Of a stretch of DNA of 37,158 nt, positions 1 through 8,321 are shown piece by piece. This DNA comes from Bacteriovoracaceae bacterium (GTDB taxonomy: Bacteria > Bdellovibrionota > Bacteriovoracia > Bacteriovoracales > Bacteriovoracaceae): positions 1-37,158 of the forward strand of contig JABIHA010000040.1 in the NCBI GenBank assembly GCA_018649885.1, in the 5' to 3' direction. Numbering within the stretch: position 1 is the first letter of the stretch; the number at the start of each line of letters is the position of its first letter. The position numbers and the translations under genes were made by a program. Under the pieces are notes generated by a model. It ran no database searches. It saw only the letters and a program-made list of their open reading frames with translations, and was not told the origin of the DNA.

Positions 1-570
1 ATCAGCTGCCGGCTCCCATTTACTGGCCCCGTTATTCCACTTCAAGACCTGCCCATTTGTTGGCGCAGATGTTGTGGTATCCACATCGGCCAGAACATCA
101 ACAGATGATCCAGTCCAATTAAGTTTTGTCAGGGCGATATTGGCGCCGGCATTGACGTCGGCATTGTCGATGGTGCCATCAGTGATCTCACCGGTTTCTA
201 TAGTTGCCCCAAGAGCAGAAACAGTATCGCTATCAGCGGCCGGCTCCCATTTACTGGCCCCGTTATTCCACTTCAAGACCTGCCCATTTGTTGGCGCAGA
301 TGTTGTGGTATCCACATCGGCCAGAACATCGACAGATGATCCAGTCCAATTAAGTTTTGTCAGGGCGATATTGGCGCCGGCATTAACGTCGGCATTGTCG
401 ATGGTGCCATCAGTAATCTCACCAGTTTCAATGCTGGCCCCTAGGGTAGAGCCTGAGTCACTGTCGTTTGCGGGCTCCCACTTACTTGTTCCATTATTCC
501 ATTTTAAGACTTGGCCATTGGTGGGGGCCGCAGTGGATGTATCGACATCAGTAATATCATCAATAGTAGA
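1..570 (-). repeat. 231-bp (77-codon) tandem repeats inside the lipoprotein gene
   Basis: Units begin with the same GGCTCCCA word at 11, 242 and 473, giving an exact 231-base period that keeps the reading frame. The first roughly 170 bases of the units at 11 and 242 differ at only about two or three positions, while the last roughly 50 bases diverge strongly. The third unit is degenerate and merges into the unique N-terminal part. The array continues off the left edge, so the copy number is unknown. Confidence 0.9.
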
Positions 571-1386
571 AGTGGCCTTATTTATCTGGGCCCAAGTATA
601 GTCTCCTGCTTGGGGAGACACATTTCCTGATCTTCCATTAAAGCTCATGACTCCGCCGCCACTTTGGACTCTTGTCCAAACGGCTCCGCCTCCATCATAC
701 AAGGCCCAGTCTCCAGCAACCCAAGTATTGATTCCATCTACTAAATGAGAACCACTTTGAGATACCACGTAGTAATCTCCCGAGACTGGCCCTCCACTAG
801 GGTCTATGTCAGGTCCACCTTGGCCTGCAGTCCTGGCATCCCATGTCCCTTGAAAGGTGATCCCATTTAAATTGGTTGGCTCCCATTTTCCAGAGACACC
901 ATTGTAGGCCAGTACATCTCCGTTACTTGCACCCATCTGGGCAATCTTAGCACCATCAATACTTCCGTCGGCCATGGTCACAGTTACTGGAAATGTGCTG
1001 GCGCCTTTGGCGTCTGAGATTAGGATACTAAATGCCGAACCCACAGCGACACTGAAAGCGCTTAAAGCACCTGCGACTATGGTGGTTCCGGTTTTACTTA
1101 TAATGCTAAATTTTTGCTTAACTCCATTTGAAAATACAACGCTCAGCTCATTTACTCCTGACAGCTTGCTGCCTTGAATAACTAAGTTGCCACTGGCATT
1201 TATAGTTGCCGCACCAACTATTCCCTCGGCCTTTCCATCACTTCTGTTTGTGAGCTCATCGAAGGGGTTTTTATGTTCTGAAAGTTTGGGAACGGCCAAA
1301 CAGGCCTGAAGTAGGACAATGCAAAGCATTGAAAATATCTTGTGAATATGAGCACTTATTTGTGCTTTAGGGGTCTTCACAAACAT
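1..1386 (-). CDS. Tail-fibre-like repeat lipoprotein, 3' end cut by window
   Basis: The frame is open for 462 codons from ATG at 1386 to the window edge, so the C-terminus is missing. The N-terminus has a hydrophobic segment ending in the lipobox LLQAC, so the mature protein is probably an outer-membrane or surface lipoprotein. A GTG at 1380 sits six bases after an AGAGAGG ribosome site and may be the true start, because the ATG abuts that site. An N-terminal all-beta region is followed by FNGRSGNVSPQAGDYTW, a motif seen in phage tail fibres and their bacterial relatives, and then by 77-residue repeats carrying NGQVLKWNNGASKWEPA. No enzyme motif is visible. The likely role is adhesion or recognition at the cell surface; this is inferred from architecture only. 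It is divergent from the histidine kinase at 1677. Confidence 0.8.
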   Translation of the reverse strand, partial: MFVKTPKAQISAHIHKIFSMLCIVLLQACLAVPKLSEHKNPFDELTNRSDGKAEGIVGAATINASGNLVIQGSKLSGVNELSVVFSNGVKQKFSIISKTGTTIVAGALSAFSVAVGSAFSILISDAKGASTFPVTVTMADGSIDGAKIAQMGASNGDVLAYNGVSGKWEPTNLNGITFQGTWDARTAGQGGPDIDPSGGPVSGDYYVVSQSGSHLVDGINTWVAGDWALYDGGGAVWTRVQSGGGVMSFNGRSGNVSPQAGDYTWAQINKATSTIDDITDVDTSTAAPTNGQVLKWNNGTSKWEPANDSDSGSTLGASIETGEITDGTIDNADVNAGANIALTKLNWTGSSVDVLADVDTTTSAPTNGQVLKWNNGASKWEPAADSDTVSALGATIETGEITDGTIDNADVNAGANIALTKLNWTGSSVDVLADVDTTTSAPTNGQVLKWNNGASKWEPAAD

Positions 1387-1676
1387 CCTCTCTCTAATAA
1401 CCAACTGATACGGTTATTCTATCGTCGGTTTAATTCTTCTTTGGATTAAGCAAAAACTAGCGTTCCAAAGCCTTGGAACGTTGGTTTCCAGGTGAAATTG
1501 GGAAGAAATATTTTGCAGCAAGCCAACTATTTTTGGCTAGAGGAACCCTTTTTGAAAATAGTTTAGTAATGTATCGAAATCACGAAAAACCTGACTTTTT
1601 CACTTTTAACTCTAGCTTAGGGGTGGTTTGATGAGGCCTTCTCAATTGTTAGTAACCCCATAGGTGAATAAATCCC
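1387..1676. promoter_or_regulatory. Divergent intergenic region with an inverted repeat
   Basis: This gap separates the leftward lipoprotein gene from the rightward kinase gene and must hold both promoters. The clearest structure is an inverted repeat at 1461-1480, CGTTCCAA-AGCC-TTGGAACG, with 8-base arms and a 4-base centre. It could be a repressor operator or a small hairpin. No convincing -35/-10 pair could be assigned by eye. Confidence 0.4.
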
Positions 1677-2966
1677 ATGATGGATTGGTTAAAGATAAAA
1701 ATTCTGGCACCATTTAGCGAAATCTCTGAAGAAGAGCTTTTGAGGCAGAATGTGACTTTCACCACATTTATGCTGATGAATTTACTCTTTGTTTTATCAA
1801 TTTTTCTCTATGATTTTGGTTTCTATCAAAATGCAGACAATCATAGTCCATACTATTTCTCAGTGCTTCTTATTTCAGCGATTGTTGGAATTTTTAATTA
1901 TCTATTGTGCAGGTTTGGAAAACACTTAGCGGCTGCTATTGCCTTCAGTATTTACTCTAATTCGGCAATTTTGTTCTATGCACTGACTGATGTCATAGAT
2001 CCACTGGATAGTATGGCCACGCTATTTTTGACTATCCCCATAGCAATTGCAGCGTTTATCATAAAATTTCGTTACGCTTTTTTTATATATCTAATTTGTA
2101 TGTCCTCAAATTTTGTTGTGCTTTATTTTAGCCACAAGGCCGAATTCTTGAGCTCCACTCCCATGCTATATAATCTCTATATTTGCCAACTACTGCTTCT
2201 GGGTGCTTTCCTCCAAGACCGCAATATAAAAAATATTGTACAAGACCGAGAAAAGTTAATTCAATCAGAAAAGTTTGTGGCCTTGGGAGAAATGGCAGCG
2301 GGAATTGCTCATGAAATTAGTAATCCGCTCACAATTATTTCCACCACAACTGAGCTTATGAGAAGAAAGTCTTCAAAAAATCAAACTGACGAAAGTATTC
2401 AAGATGATTTTAAGAAATTAAATAAAACCATGAAGAGAATAAATACCATCATAAAGGGTATGAGAAATGTGTCTCGCAGCTCTAGCAGTGAGGATTTAAT
2501 CACTCAAAAAGATGTGTACCTATTGATTGATGAGGTCACCTCTCTTTGTAAGCAAAAAATTAAGGCCCACGGAATAACACTTCAATACGCAAAATCATCG
2601 CCTGTGGCCATTGTTTGCAAGCAAATTCAGTTTGAACAAGTTCTATTAAACTTAATGGGTAATGCCATTGATGCCGTGAAAGAGTTGGATAAGAAATGGA
2701 TCAAAATTGAAGTAGAGAAAAAAGGCAAAAACCTTCTTGTTAAGGTGATTGATAGTGGCGGTGGAATTTCTTCCACACTTCAAAAGAAGATCTTTATCCC
2801 ATACTTTACGACAAAAGGAGTTGGCAAAGGCACAGGTCTTGGGCTTTCTCTTTCTAAGTCTTTTATGAGAGAGCAAAAGGGCGACCTCTTCCTTGACTGC
2901 AATCTCAAAAATACCTGTTTTGTAATGGAGATACCAACTTCCATTGAAGGAAATCACCCAAGTTGA
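1677..2966 (+). CDS. Membrane-bound sensor histidine kinase
   Basis: A 429-residue kinase with about six N-terminal membrane segments (roughly residues 28-180) and no recognisable periplasmic sensor domain, followed by a complete transmitter. The H-box GEMAAGIAHEISNPL puts the phospho-accepting histidine at residue 212. The N-box NLMGNAIDAV, the G1 box DSGGGIS, the F-box region FIPYFTTKG and the G2 box GTGLGLSLSK follow in the usual order. It should autophosphorylate and pass the phosphate to a response regulator, but no regulator gene is adjacent, so it is an orphan here. The signal is unknown; a fully membrane-embedded sensor suggests a membrane or lipid cue, which is inference. Two ATGs are adjacent (1677 and 1680); the ribosome site is weak for both. 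Confidence 0.9.
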   Translation: MMDWLKIKILAPFSEISEEELLRQNVTFTTFMLMNLLFVLSIFLYDFGFYQNADNHSPYYFSVLLISAIVGIFNYLLCRFGKHLAAAIAFSIYSNSAILFYALTDVIDPLDSMATLFLTIPIAIAAFIIKFRYAFFIYLICMSSNFVVLYFSHKAEFLSSTPMLYNLYICQLLLLGAFLQDRNIKNIVQDREKLIQSEKFVALGEMAAGIAHEISNPLTIISTTTELMRRKSSKNQTDESIQDDFKKLNKTMKRINTIIKGMRNVSRSSSSEDLITQKDVYLLIDEVTSLCKQKIKAHGITLQYAKSSPVAIVCKQIQFEQVLLNLMGNAIDAVKELDKKWIKIEVEKKGKNLLVKVIDSGGGISSTLQKKIFIPYFTTKGVGKGTGLGLSLSKSFMREQKGDLFLDCNLKNTCFVMEIPTSIEGNHPS

Positions 2967-3099
2967 AGGCTGAGCGGGATGGTCGGGTAGTATTACTACT
3001 TAAATCATCTATCATTTAGCGATTTCTATGCTGTAAGTCAGGTTCTCTCTTAAATCCACTTGCTACAATTCTATGAATTATTTTTGTTAGGGAGGACTC

Positions 3100-4215
3100 A
3101 TGAAAGTATGGATACTATTTAGTGTTGGCATTTTGCTAGCATTGTCTCAAAGCGCATATTCAGTTGATATTCACAACACCTATAAATGGAATAGAAAAAA
3201 CGTTAATAAAAATAATGGGAAAGTTGATCGCGATCCCTGGTATGAGTGGTGGTATTACAAGGTCGTCGACCCTAAAACTTCCAAATCCTTCTTCTTTGTT
3301 TATGGGATTGTTAATCCATGGGACGATGCCGGTACCATGAAGGGGACTCGCTCATATGTGGGAATGGGAGATTTTAAAAATAAGTTAAATCTTGAAGAGC
3401 ATTTTCCCATATCTAATTTTTCTAGTAGCTACGATAAAACCTTTGTTGCAATTGATTCGAATATGGCCACTGACAAAAAAATCTATGGCTCAATAATTGA
3501 TAAGAGTGGAAAAATTGCTAAATGGGATGTGGATGTTACTAAGAAGTGGTCCTTTAATGCCACAGGATGGGCAACAGGAAAGATGATAACCAATATTGAG
3601 TGGTATCCTGCCCAGGCGGATGCACTTTGTAATGGGACTATTACTGTTGGCGCTGAAGTCACTAAACTTACAGATGCTCCTTGTTATCAAGATCGAAATT
3701 GGGGACACTCCTTTCCAAAGTGGTGGACATGGATAGTCTCGAATCACTTCGAAGGACACTCCGAAACCGCTCTTGCCATTGGCGGGGGAAAACCCCAATT
3801 CTTTGGAAAAGTGGAGCCCATTGAAGGTGTGGCCATCGGGCTAAAGCATAAGGGAGTTGAGTATCACTTTCGTCCCAATGACTTAGATCTAGTGAGAGTT
3901 AATATTAAATTTGGAAAATGGGAAGTTCTAGGTTTAAACAGAAAATATAAAATTGAAATTGTGGCATCTGCTCCCAAAGACCAATTTATGGACCTAGAAT
4001 TTGTGACTCCTGAAGGAAAAGTATTTCATGACTATGAGACTCTTACGGGTGAAATCAAAGTTAAGCTGTATAAGAGACCAAGGTACCTTATAGGCAAGTG
4101 GGAGCTAATTGATACGCTTACGACAAAGTATGGCGGAATTGAGTATGGAAGTGACAAAGACTATGGTCTGACTTCTCTTTTAAATGAAAATATAGAACTT
4201 TTCTCCAATTTTTAA
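3100..4215 (+). CDS. Exported tocopherol cyclase-like (AttH/CrtC superfamily) protein
   Basis: A 371-residue protein with a clear Sec signal peptide (cleavage likely after AYS, near residue 22) and a strong AGGGAGGA ribosome site. Two motifs, DPWYEWWYYKVVD near the N-terminus and DRNWGHSFPKWWTW in the middle, match the beta-barrel tocopherol cyclase/AttH/CrtC superfamily, whose members act on or bind hydrophobic substrates. The rest is beta-rich with many aromatic residues. The reaction cannot be named: known relatives include cyclases, carotenoid hydratases and proteins of unknown function. It lies 22 bases upstream of a second superfamily member at 4238, so the two are probably co-transcribed and act together in the periplasm. 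Confidence 0.65.
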   Translation: MKVWILFSVGILLALSQSAYSVDIHNTYKWNRKNVNKNNGKVDRDPWYEWWYYKVVDPKTSKSFFFVYGIVNPWDDAGTMKGTRSYVGMGDFKNKLNLEEHFPISNFSSSYDKTFVAIDSNMATDKKIYGSIIDKSGKIAKWDVDVTKKWSFNATGWATGKMITNIEWYPAQADALCNGTITVGAEVTKLTDAPCYQDRNWGHSFPKWWTWIVSNHFEGHSETALAIGGGKPQFFGKVEPIEGVAIGLKHKGVEYHFRPNDLDLVRVNIKFGKWEVLGLNRKYKIEIVASAPKDQFMDLEFVTPEGKVFHDYETLTGEIKVKLYKRPRYLIGKWELIDTLTTKYGGIEYGSDKDYGLTSLLNENIELFSNF

Positions 4216-4237
4216 GATTTAGCTTATAGGGTGTAAA

Positions 4238-5587
4238 ATGAAAATACTTCTGATCGTTACGTGCATACTATTTTATGGTTTTCAATCTGCCTATTCGCAG
4301 ACTTGGAAAAATTATCCCTACCAGTCAAAAAAATCATCGATTGTTTTTCCAGATGATGAGGGAAACCACCCATGGGTTCCAGACCTTGAGTGGTGGTATG
4401 TAGTGATGCACGTGAAGGGAGATATTAGTGGGGATCAATATTCAATTTTGGTGACCCATTTTAATAACTTATTTCGATTTTTCACTGTTACCAATGTCAC
4501 TAAGAAAACACACTCCAGTGGAACTGCCATGGGGATTTTAAAAGCATCAACCAAGAGGTTAGATCTGACTCAAAATACAAAGTTTGGGAAAGACTATATG
4601 CGGACTAAAAAAGATGGTGCAGGAAATCTTATCCCTTTTGAGTATGAGTTGAAAACTCATCACAAGGATATGAACGTTATGGCATCACTTCGTTCTACTA
4701 AAGCACCTCTTATGGTGGGAGGAAGTGGCTATGTTGATGTGGGGAGTAGCGGGAAGAGTTGGTATTATTCAAATACAAGGTTAGATGTGAAGGGAGTTCT
4801 CGACTACGCCGGGATAAAAGAAGGCTTTTCTGGTATTGCTTGGATGGATCATCAATGGGGTCCATTTCTTATTTCTCCTGTCGAGGGACTTAGAACTTTT
4901 GAGTCCTATGAATGGTTTTGCATTCAGCTCGACGATGGAAGTGATATCATGATCAGCAATATTTTTAATAGAAAGTATCAAAGACCCAAAGATGGAAAGC
5001 ATGGAGGCATTGAGATTTACTATCCCGATGGCAAATGGGCAAAAACTGAAGATGTGGAATTTACAAGGGTTAAATATTGGAAAGACCCTGACAGTGGCCA
5101 TGTCATGTCTATGGGCTGGAAAGTAGTTGTGCCTGCGTGGGGGCTTGATATCAACTTGACTCCTGATTTTGAACATCAAATGGTGAACTTTCCATTAGGG
5201 GGAGATTTTTGGGAGGGCAGTATTCACGTGACGGGAAAATTAAAAAAAGTTTCCGTTAAAGGTAAAGCTTATGGAGAGCTCGTTCACCGCTATAAAAAAC
5301 CTAAAATTGCGCTCACCCGCCTTACAAAAAATCTAGCAAGTGATTCCTTGGGTGTAAGCTGGAAAGTTAAAAACCCAGATGCAGGTAACCCGCTCAATTA
5401 TGACTTGTTTCTTTATTCTGGTAAAAAAGTCATTAAAAAAATCAACGGATTAAAAAAGAATTCCTATATTTTAAATTCTGCAAGCACACTTTTGAAAAGT
5501 GGTCAGAGATTTAGAGTGAAAATTGTAGGCAGCTCAGTTGATGGATTATTAAAAGGCCATGCTAATTCAAAAAAGCAAAGGTGGTAG
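4238..5587 (+). CDS. Exported AttH/CrtC-type lipocalin-like protein with C-terminal beta domain
   Basis: A 449-residue protein with a Sec signal peptide ending near AYSQ (about residue 21). The LEWWYVVMHVKG motif near residue 50 and MDHQWGPF near residue 205 are hallmarks of the AttH/CrtC lipocalin-like family, which includes hydroxyneurosporene synthase. Residues from about 355 to the end look like an added fibronectin-III-like or other beta-sandwich domain, which is not usual for the minimal family. It shares the paired Trp-rich motifs with the gene just upstream, so the pair are distant paralogues. No carotenoid genes are in the window, so a carotenoid role is not supported. The substrate is unknown. 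Confidence 0.65.
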   Translation: MKILLIVTCILFYGFQSAYSQTWKNYPYQSKKSSIVFPDDEGNHPWVPDLEWWYVVMHVKGDISGDQYSILVTHFNNLFRFFTVTNVTKKTHSSGTAMGILKASTKRLDLTQNTKFGKDYMRTKKDGAGNLIPFEYELKTHHKDMNVMASLRSTKAPLMVGGSGYVDVGSSGKSWYYSNTRLDVKGVLDYAGIKEGFSGIAWMDHQWGPFLISPVEGLRTFESYEWFCIQLDDGSDIMISNIFNRKYQRPKDGKHGGIEIYYPDGKWAKTEDVEFTRVKYWKDPDSGHVMSMGWKVVVPAWGLDINLTPDFEHQMVNFPLGGDFWEGSIHVTGKLKKVSVKGKAYGELVHRYKKPKIALTRLTKNLASDSLGVSWKVKNPDAGNPLNYDLFLYSGKKVIKKINGLKKNSYILNSASTLLKSGQRFRVKIVGSSVDGLLKGHANSKKQRW

Positions 5588-5588
5588 A

Positions 5589-5617
5589 GCAGAAGACTCC
5601 TGTCAGAAGTCTTCTGC
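5589..5617. terminator. Hairpin between convergent genes
   Basis: Perfect 10-base arms, GCAGAAGACT (5589-5598) and AGTCTTCTGC (5608-5617), enclose a 9-base loop directly after the stop of the plus-strand gene and just before the end of the minus-strand gene. There is no T-run on either side, so it is a terminator-like or transcript-end hairpin rather than a textbook intrinsic terminator. Confidence 0.55.
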
Positions 5618-5623
5618 AAATTC

Positions 5624-6022
5624 TTAGTGTAAAAGTTTAGAGTCCAGTTGATTTTGTAATTCTTCTCGCATCTGAGAATGTATGTCTGCAAGTTTTTTAA
5701 TTGAGCTGGACCTTAAAATGGCCAAAACGACTACGCTCAAAATAAATACAACCAGAAATGAAGGTAGCATGTGGTAGCCGAAAAGCGGATAAACAAAAAA
5801 TGATAGAGGAAAACTTATGAGAAGGCATCTAATCATAATTCCTCCCAGCGTTTCACCTCTAAATTGTAAATCCTCAAAGACTTCATGATGCTTCTTCAGC
5901 AGACCCTCAAGTTTTCCTCCCGGAGCCACGACAACAGGTCCATCAATTTCTTCTCTTAAGAAATCTAAACCTTTAAACTTTTCAACATTTTCTGCATACT
6001 TTAGATTCTCTCTCCTCTCCAT
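5624..6022 (-). CDS. Small membrane protein, unknown function
   Basis: A 132-residue protein with a soluble, charged N-terminal half (about residues 1-60) and two adjacent membrane segments (about 63-82 and 85-104), then a charged amphipathic tail. The N-terminus has no signal peptide, so both ends should face the cytoplasm. A GGGGG ribosome site precedes the ATG. I do not recognise a family. It lies 143 bases downstream of the NrfD gene on the same strand and could be a trailing member of that operon, but the gap makes this uncertain. Confidence 0.6.
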   Translation of the reverse strand: MERRENLKYAENVEKFKGLDFLREEIDGPVVVAPGGKLEGLLKKHHEVFEDLQFRGETLGGIMIRCLLISFPLSFFVYPLFGYHMLPSFLVVFILSVVVLAILRSSSIKKLADIHSQMREELQNQLDSKLLH

Positions 6023-6165
6023 GGTGCCCCCATTTTTAAATTCCCCTTAACTAAATTCTATAAATCAAATGGAAAACTAGAATGAGTTGATGCAGAAAAA
6101 AAAAGAGAATTATTAGAAAATATTTTGATTTCTATTATGAAATTTTCATTGAATGAGATAAAAAA

Positions 6166-7374
6166 CTATGACTTTCTTAATTTTCCTGAACTAATGGCCA
6201 GAGCTGACTTCGCCATCAGCGTAAAGATCATAGCGCCCGCTGCCCAAATTCCAAGAGAGATAAAAAACTCATGGGCCGAGGGAGTGTACTCCACTATGTC
6301 TCCAAGAGGAGAGGGAACAAAGCCTGGAATAATAAGTCCCATGCCTTTTTCAATCCAGATCCCTATAATAATTAAAACACTGCCACCTAAAACAAGTCTC
6401 TGTTGATTTCTATATTTTGGCATTAAAAATATCACCATTCCAATACTGCTAAATGCAATTGCTGCCCAAATATAGGGAACTAGCAAGTGGTGCCCGTGAA
6501 GACCAAAGAAAAGATATTTGGCAGAAGCTACATGAGTGCTGTCTGTATAGAATTCTTTGAATAATTCACAACCTAATAAAAACATATTAATAGGTAGTGT
6601 GACGGCAGTAATTTTTTTCAACAGATCAAATACACTTTCTTCAATATCAAAATCTTTGTAAAAATGATTGATGACAGTGAAAATAATAATCAGAAGAGGT
6701 GGACCACCTGCAAAGGCCGATATGAGAAATCTTGGCGCTAATATGGCAGCATTCCAGTAAGGCCTTCCGCCGAGTCCGCTGTATAAAAAGGCGGTTACAG
6801 TGTGAATACTGACGGCCCAAAAAATGGATGTATAGACAAAAGGAAGGTAATAGCTTTGGTGTGGTTTTTTCCCAAGGTAGAGTTGATAGAGTAAGTATCC
6901 TGGGATGTGGAGGTTTAATAGTAGGTAGCCGTTTAGTACCACAACGTCCCATGCTAAAACGGATTTTGGAAAGTTGAGTCTGCCAATAAAGGGAATGACG
7001 TGCCAAAAGCGGTCCGGTCTACCCATATCAACCATAATGAAGAGCATGCACATGACAATGGCGGATACCGCTAAAAGCTCACCTAGAAGGACAACCTTTT
7101 TGACCGATTTCATTTTAAATACATAGGCCGGTACCACAAGTAGAACTGCTGCCGCTGCTACGCCTACTAAAAAGGTGAAGTTGGCAATATAGACTCCCCA
7201 GCTGACTTGATCGGAGAGATTTGTCACTTCAAGGCCTTGGGTAAATTGAAAATAGTAGGCCACCATTCCAAATAAAATGAAAACAGAAAGACCGCCGAGC
7301 CAGGTGAAATATCTCTTATCACCAGTAAAGGCCTCTTTAATCATTGCTACCCAAAATGTAAGATACTGTGCCAT
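6166..7374 (-). CDS. NrfD/PsrC-family integral membrane quinol dehydrogenase subunit
   Basis: A 402-residue, very hydrophobic protein with about ten membrane segments, matching the NrfD/DsrP/HmeB group (typically about 380-420 residues with ten helices). Conserved features include DRFWHVIPF after the third helix and a KSVLAWDV stretch. Family members oxidise or reduce quinone in the membrane and exchange electrons with a periplasmic four-cluster Fe-S partner, here encoded immediately upstream at 7386. It is the last gene of the five-gene cytochrome set and the likely point of electron entry from menaquinol or ubiquinol. NrfD, DsrP and HmeB cannot be told apart by eye; the symbol is left blank. 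Confidence 0.85.
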   Translation of the reverse strand: MAQYLTFWVAMIKEAFTGDKRYFTWLGGLSVFILFGMVAYYFQFTQGLEVTNLSDQVSWGVYIANFTFLVGVAAAAVLLVVPAYVFKMKSVKKVVLLGELLAVSAIVMCMLFIMVDMGRPDRFWHVIPFIGRLNFPKSVLAWDVVVLNGYLLLNLHIPGYLLYQLYLGKKPHQSYYLPFVYTSIFWAVSIHTVTAFLYSGLGGRPYWNAAILAPRFLISAFAGGPPLLIIIFTVINHFYKDFDIEESVFDLLKKITAVTLPINMFLLGCELFKEFYTDSTHVASAKYLFFGLHGHHLLVPYIWAAIAFSSIGMVIFLMPKYRNQQRLVLGGSVLIIIGIWIEKGMGLIIPGFVPSPLGDIVEYTPSAHEFFISLGIWAAGAMIFTLMAKSALAISSGKLRKS

Positions 7375-7385
7375 TTCTATAGATC

Positions 7386-8321
7386 CTAATCAAAGTAGTA
7401 GAAGAACTGTGGCATGGTATTGAGCTCTTCTTTAAGTACAAATACTCTTTTTGTTTTAAGAATTTGGTAAACTTCACTTTTTTCATCAAGTATGTTGCCA
7501 AATTTTCTGGCCCCTGTGGGACATGCCTCAAGGCAAGCTGGATACTGTTTATTTCGCGTTCGGTGGAGACAAAAAGTACATTTCTCCATGACGCCTTTAG
7601 GTCTGACTCTATTAGATAGGTAGGACTGCTCAGTATTTATTTTTGTACGGTCAAGTTGTGGTTCTCTAAAGTTAAAGTGTCGGGCCTCGTAAGGGCAAGC
7701 AGCTTGGCAATAGCGACATCCGATACACCAGTCGTAATCCACTACCACAAGGCCATCTTTTTCCTTCCAAGTGGCTTCTACAGGGCAAACCTTAGTACAT
7801 GGAGGGGCATCACAGTGATTACACTGTACTGGCATATAAAACTTTCCAGATTCGGGAACAGAGTCGCCTTGATAGTACTTGGTCCCTTTTTCAAGGTTCA
7901 TGCTCCCAATGGGCATTTCAAGAACTTTAATATAGCTACCAATTTGAGGATCAATATTATTCTCTTCAGCGCATGCAGTGACACATTTTCTTGAGCCATT
8001 GCAAGTTGAGAGATTAAGACAATAAGCAAACTTCACACCTTCAATAACTTCAGGATCAGAAATTGTCACATCTCTTTGATACTTCTCTTTTGCTTCTTTT
8101 TGGATCCTGGCAAATACACTTTTCTTATCTTCAGCGTCCATCTCTTTGTAATGTTTTTGAAAAAACTTCGCAAAGGAGAAGGCCTGCGCTTTTTTGACAG
8201 GTATGACAGAAGCCGCTGCGGCCGTGGCTAGGCCTTGTAAGAAAGATCGTCTTTTTACTTGTTTGCCAATGGAGTTTTCCATTGCTTTACCAAGTCTATT
8301 TTCTAAGGATTTCTTTTTCAA
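7386..8321 (-). CDS. Tat-exported Fe-S electron transfer protein (NrfC/DsrO-like)
   Basis: A 311-residue periplasmic protein with a twin-arginine signal (KRRSFLQG, arginines 24-25) and four ferredoxin-type cysteine groups: residues 101-117, 167-179, 199-209 and 248-267. Groups two to four are canonical four-cysteine sets. The first is odd: CNGSRKCVTAC has serine 110 where the second cysteine is expected, and cysteine 101 may substitute. The start is probably TTG at 8321: it overlaps the upstream stop (TTGA) and has AGGGG seven bases before it, whereas the ATG at 8282 has a poor ribosome site but still keeps the Tat motif. It should shuttle electrons between the NrfD subunit and the cytochromes. 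Confidence 0.87.
   Translation of the reverse strand: MKKKSLENRLGKAMENSIGKQVKRRSFLQGLATAAAASVIPVKKAQAFSFAKFFQKHYKEMDAEDKKSVFARIQKEAKEKYQRDVTISDPEVIEGVKFAYCLNLSTCNGSRKCVTACAEENNIDPQIGSYIKVLEMPIGSMNLEKGTKYYQGDSVPESGKFYMPVQCNHCDAPPCTKVCPVEATWKEKDGLVVVDYDWCIGCRYCQAACPYEARHFNFREPQLDRTKINTEQSYLSNRVRPKGVMEKCTFCLHRTRNKQYPACLEACPTGARKFGNILDEKSEVYQILKTKRVFVLKEELNTMPQFFYYFD

Noticed and set aside
74..601. Plus-strand open frame with an internal repeat.
   Set aside because: It is the antisense of the minus-strand repeat lipoprotein; its repetition only mirrors the 231-bp units, and the minus frame has a start, ribosome site and lipobox.
3100..5587. Assignment of the two AttH/CrtC-like genes to carotenoid biosynthesis.
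   Set aside because: The superfamily is functionally broad, both proteins are exported, and no carotenoid gene is present.
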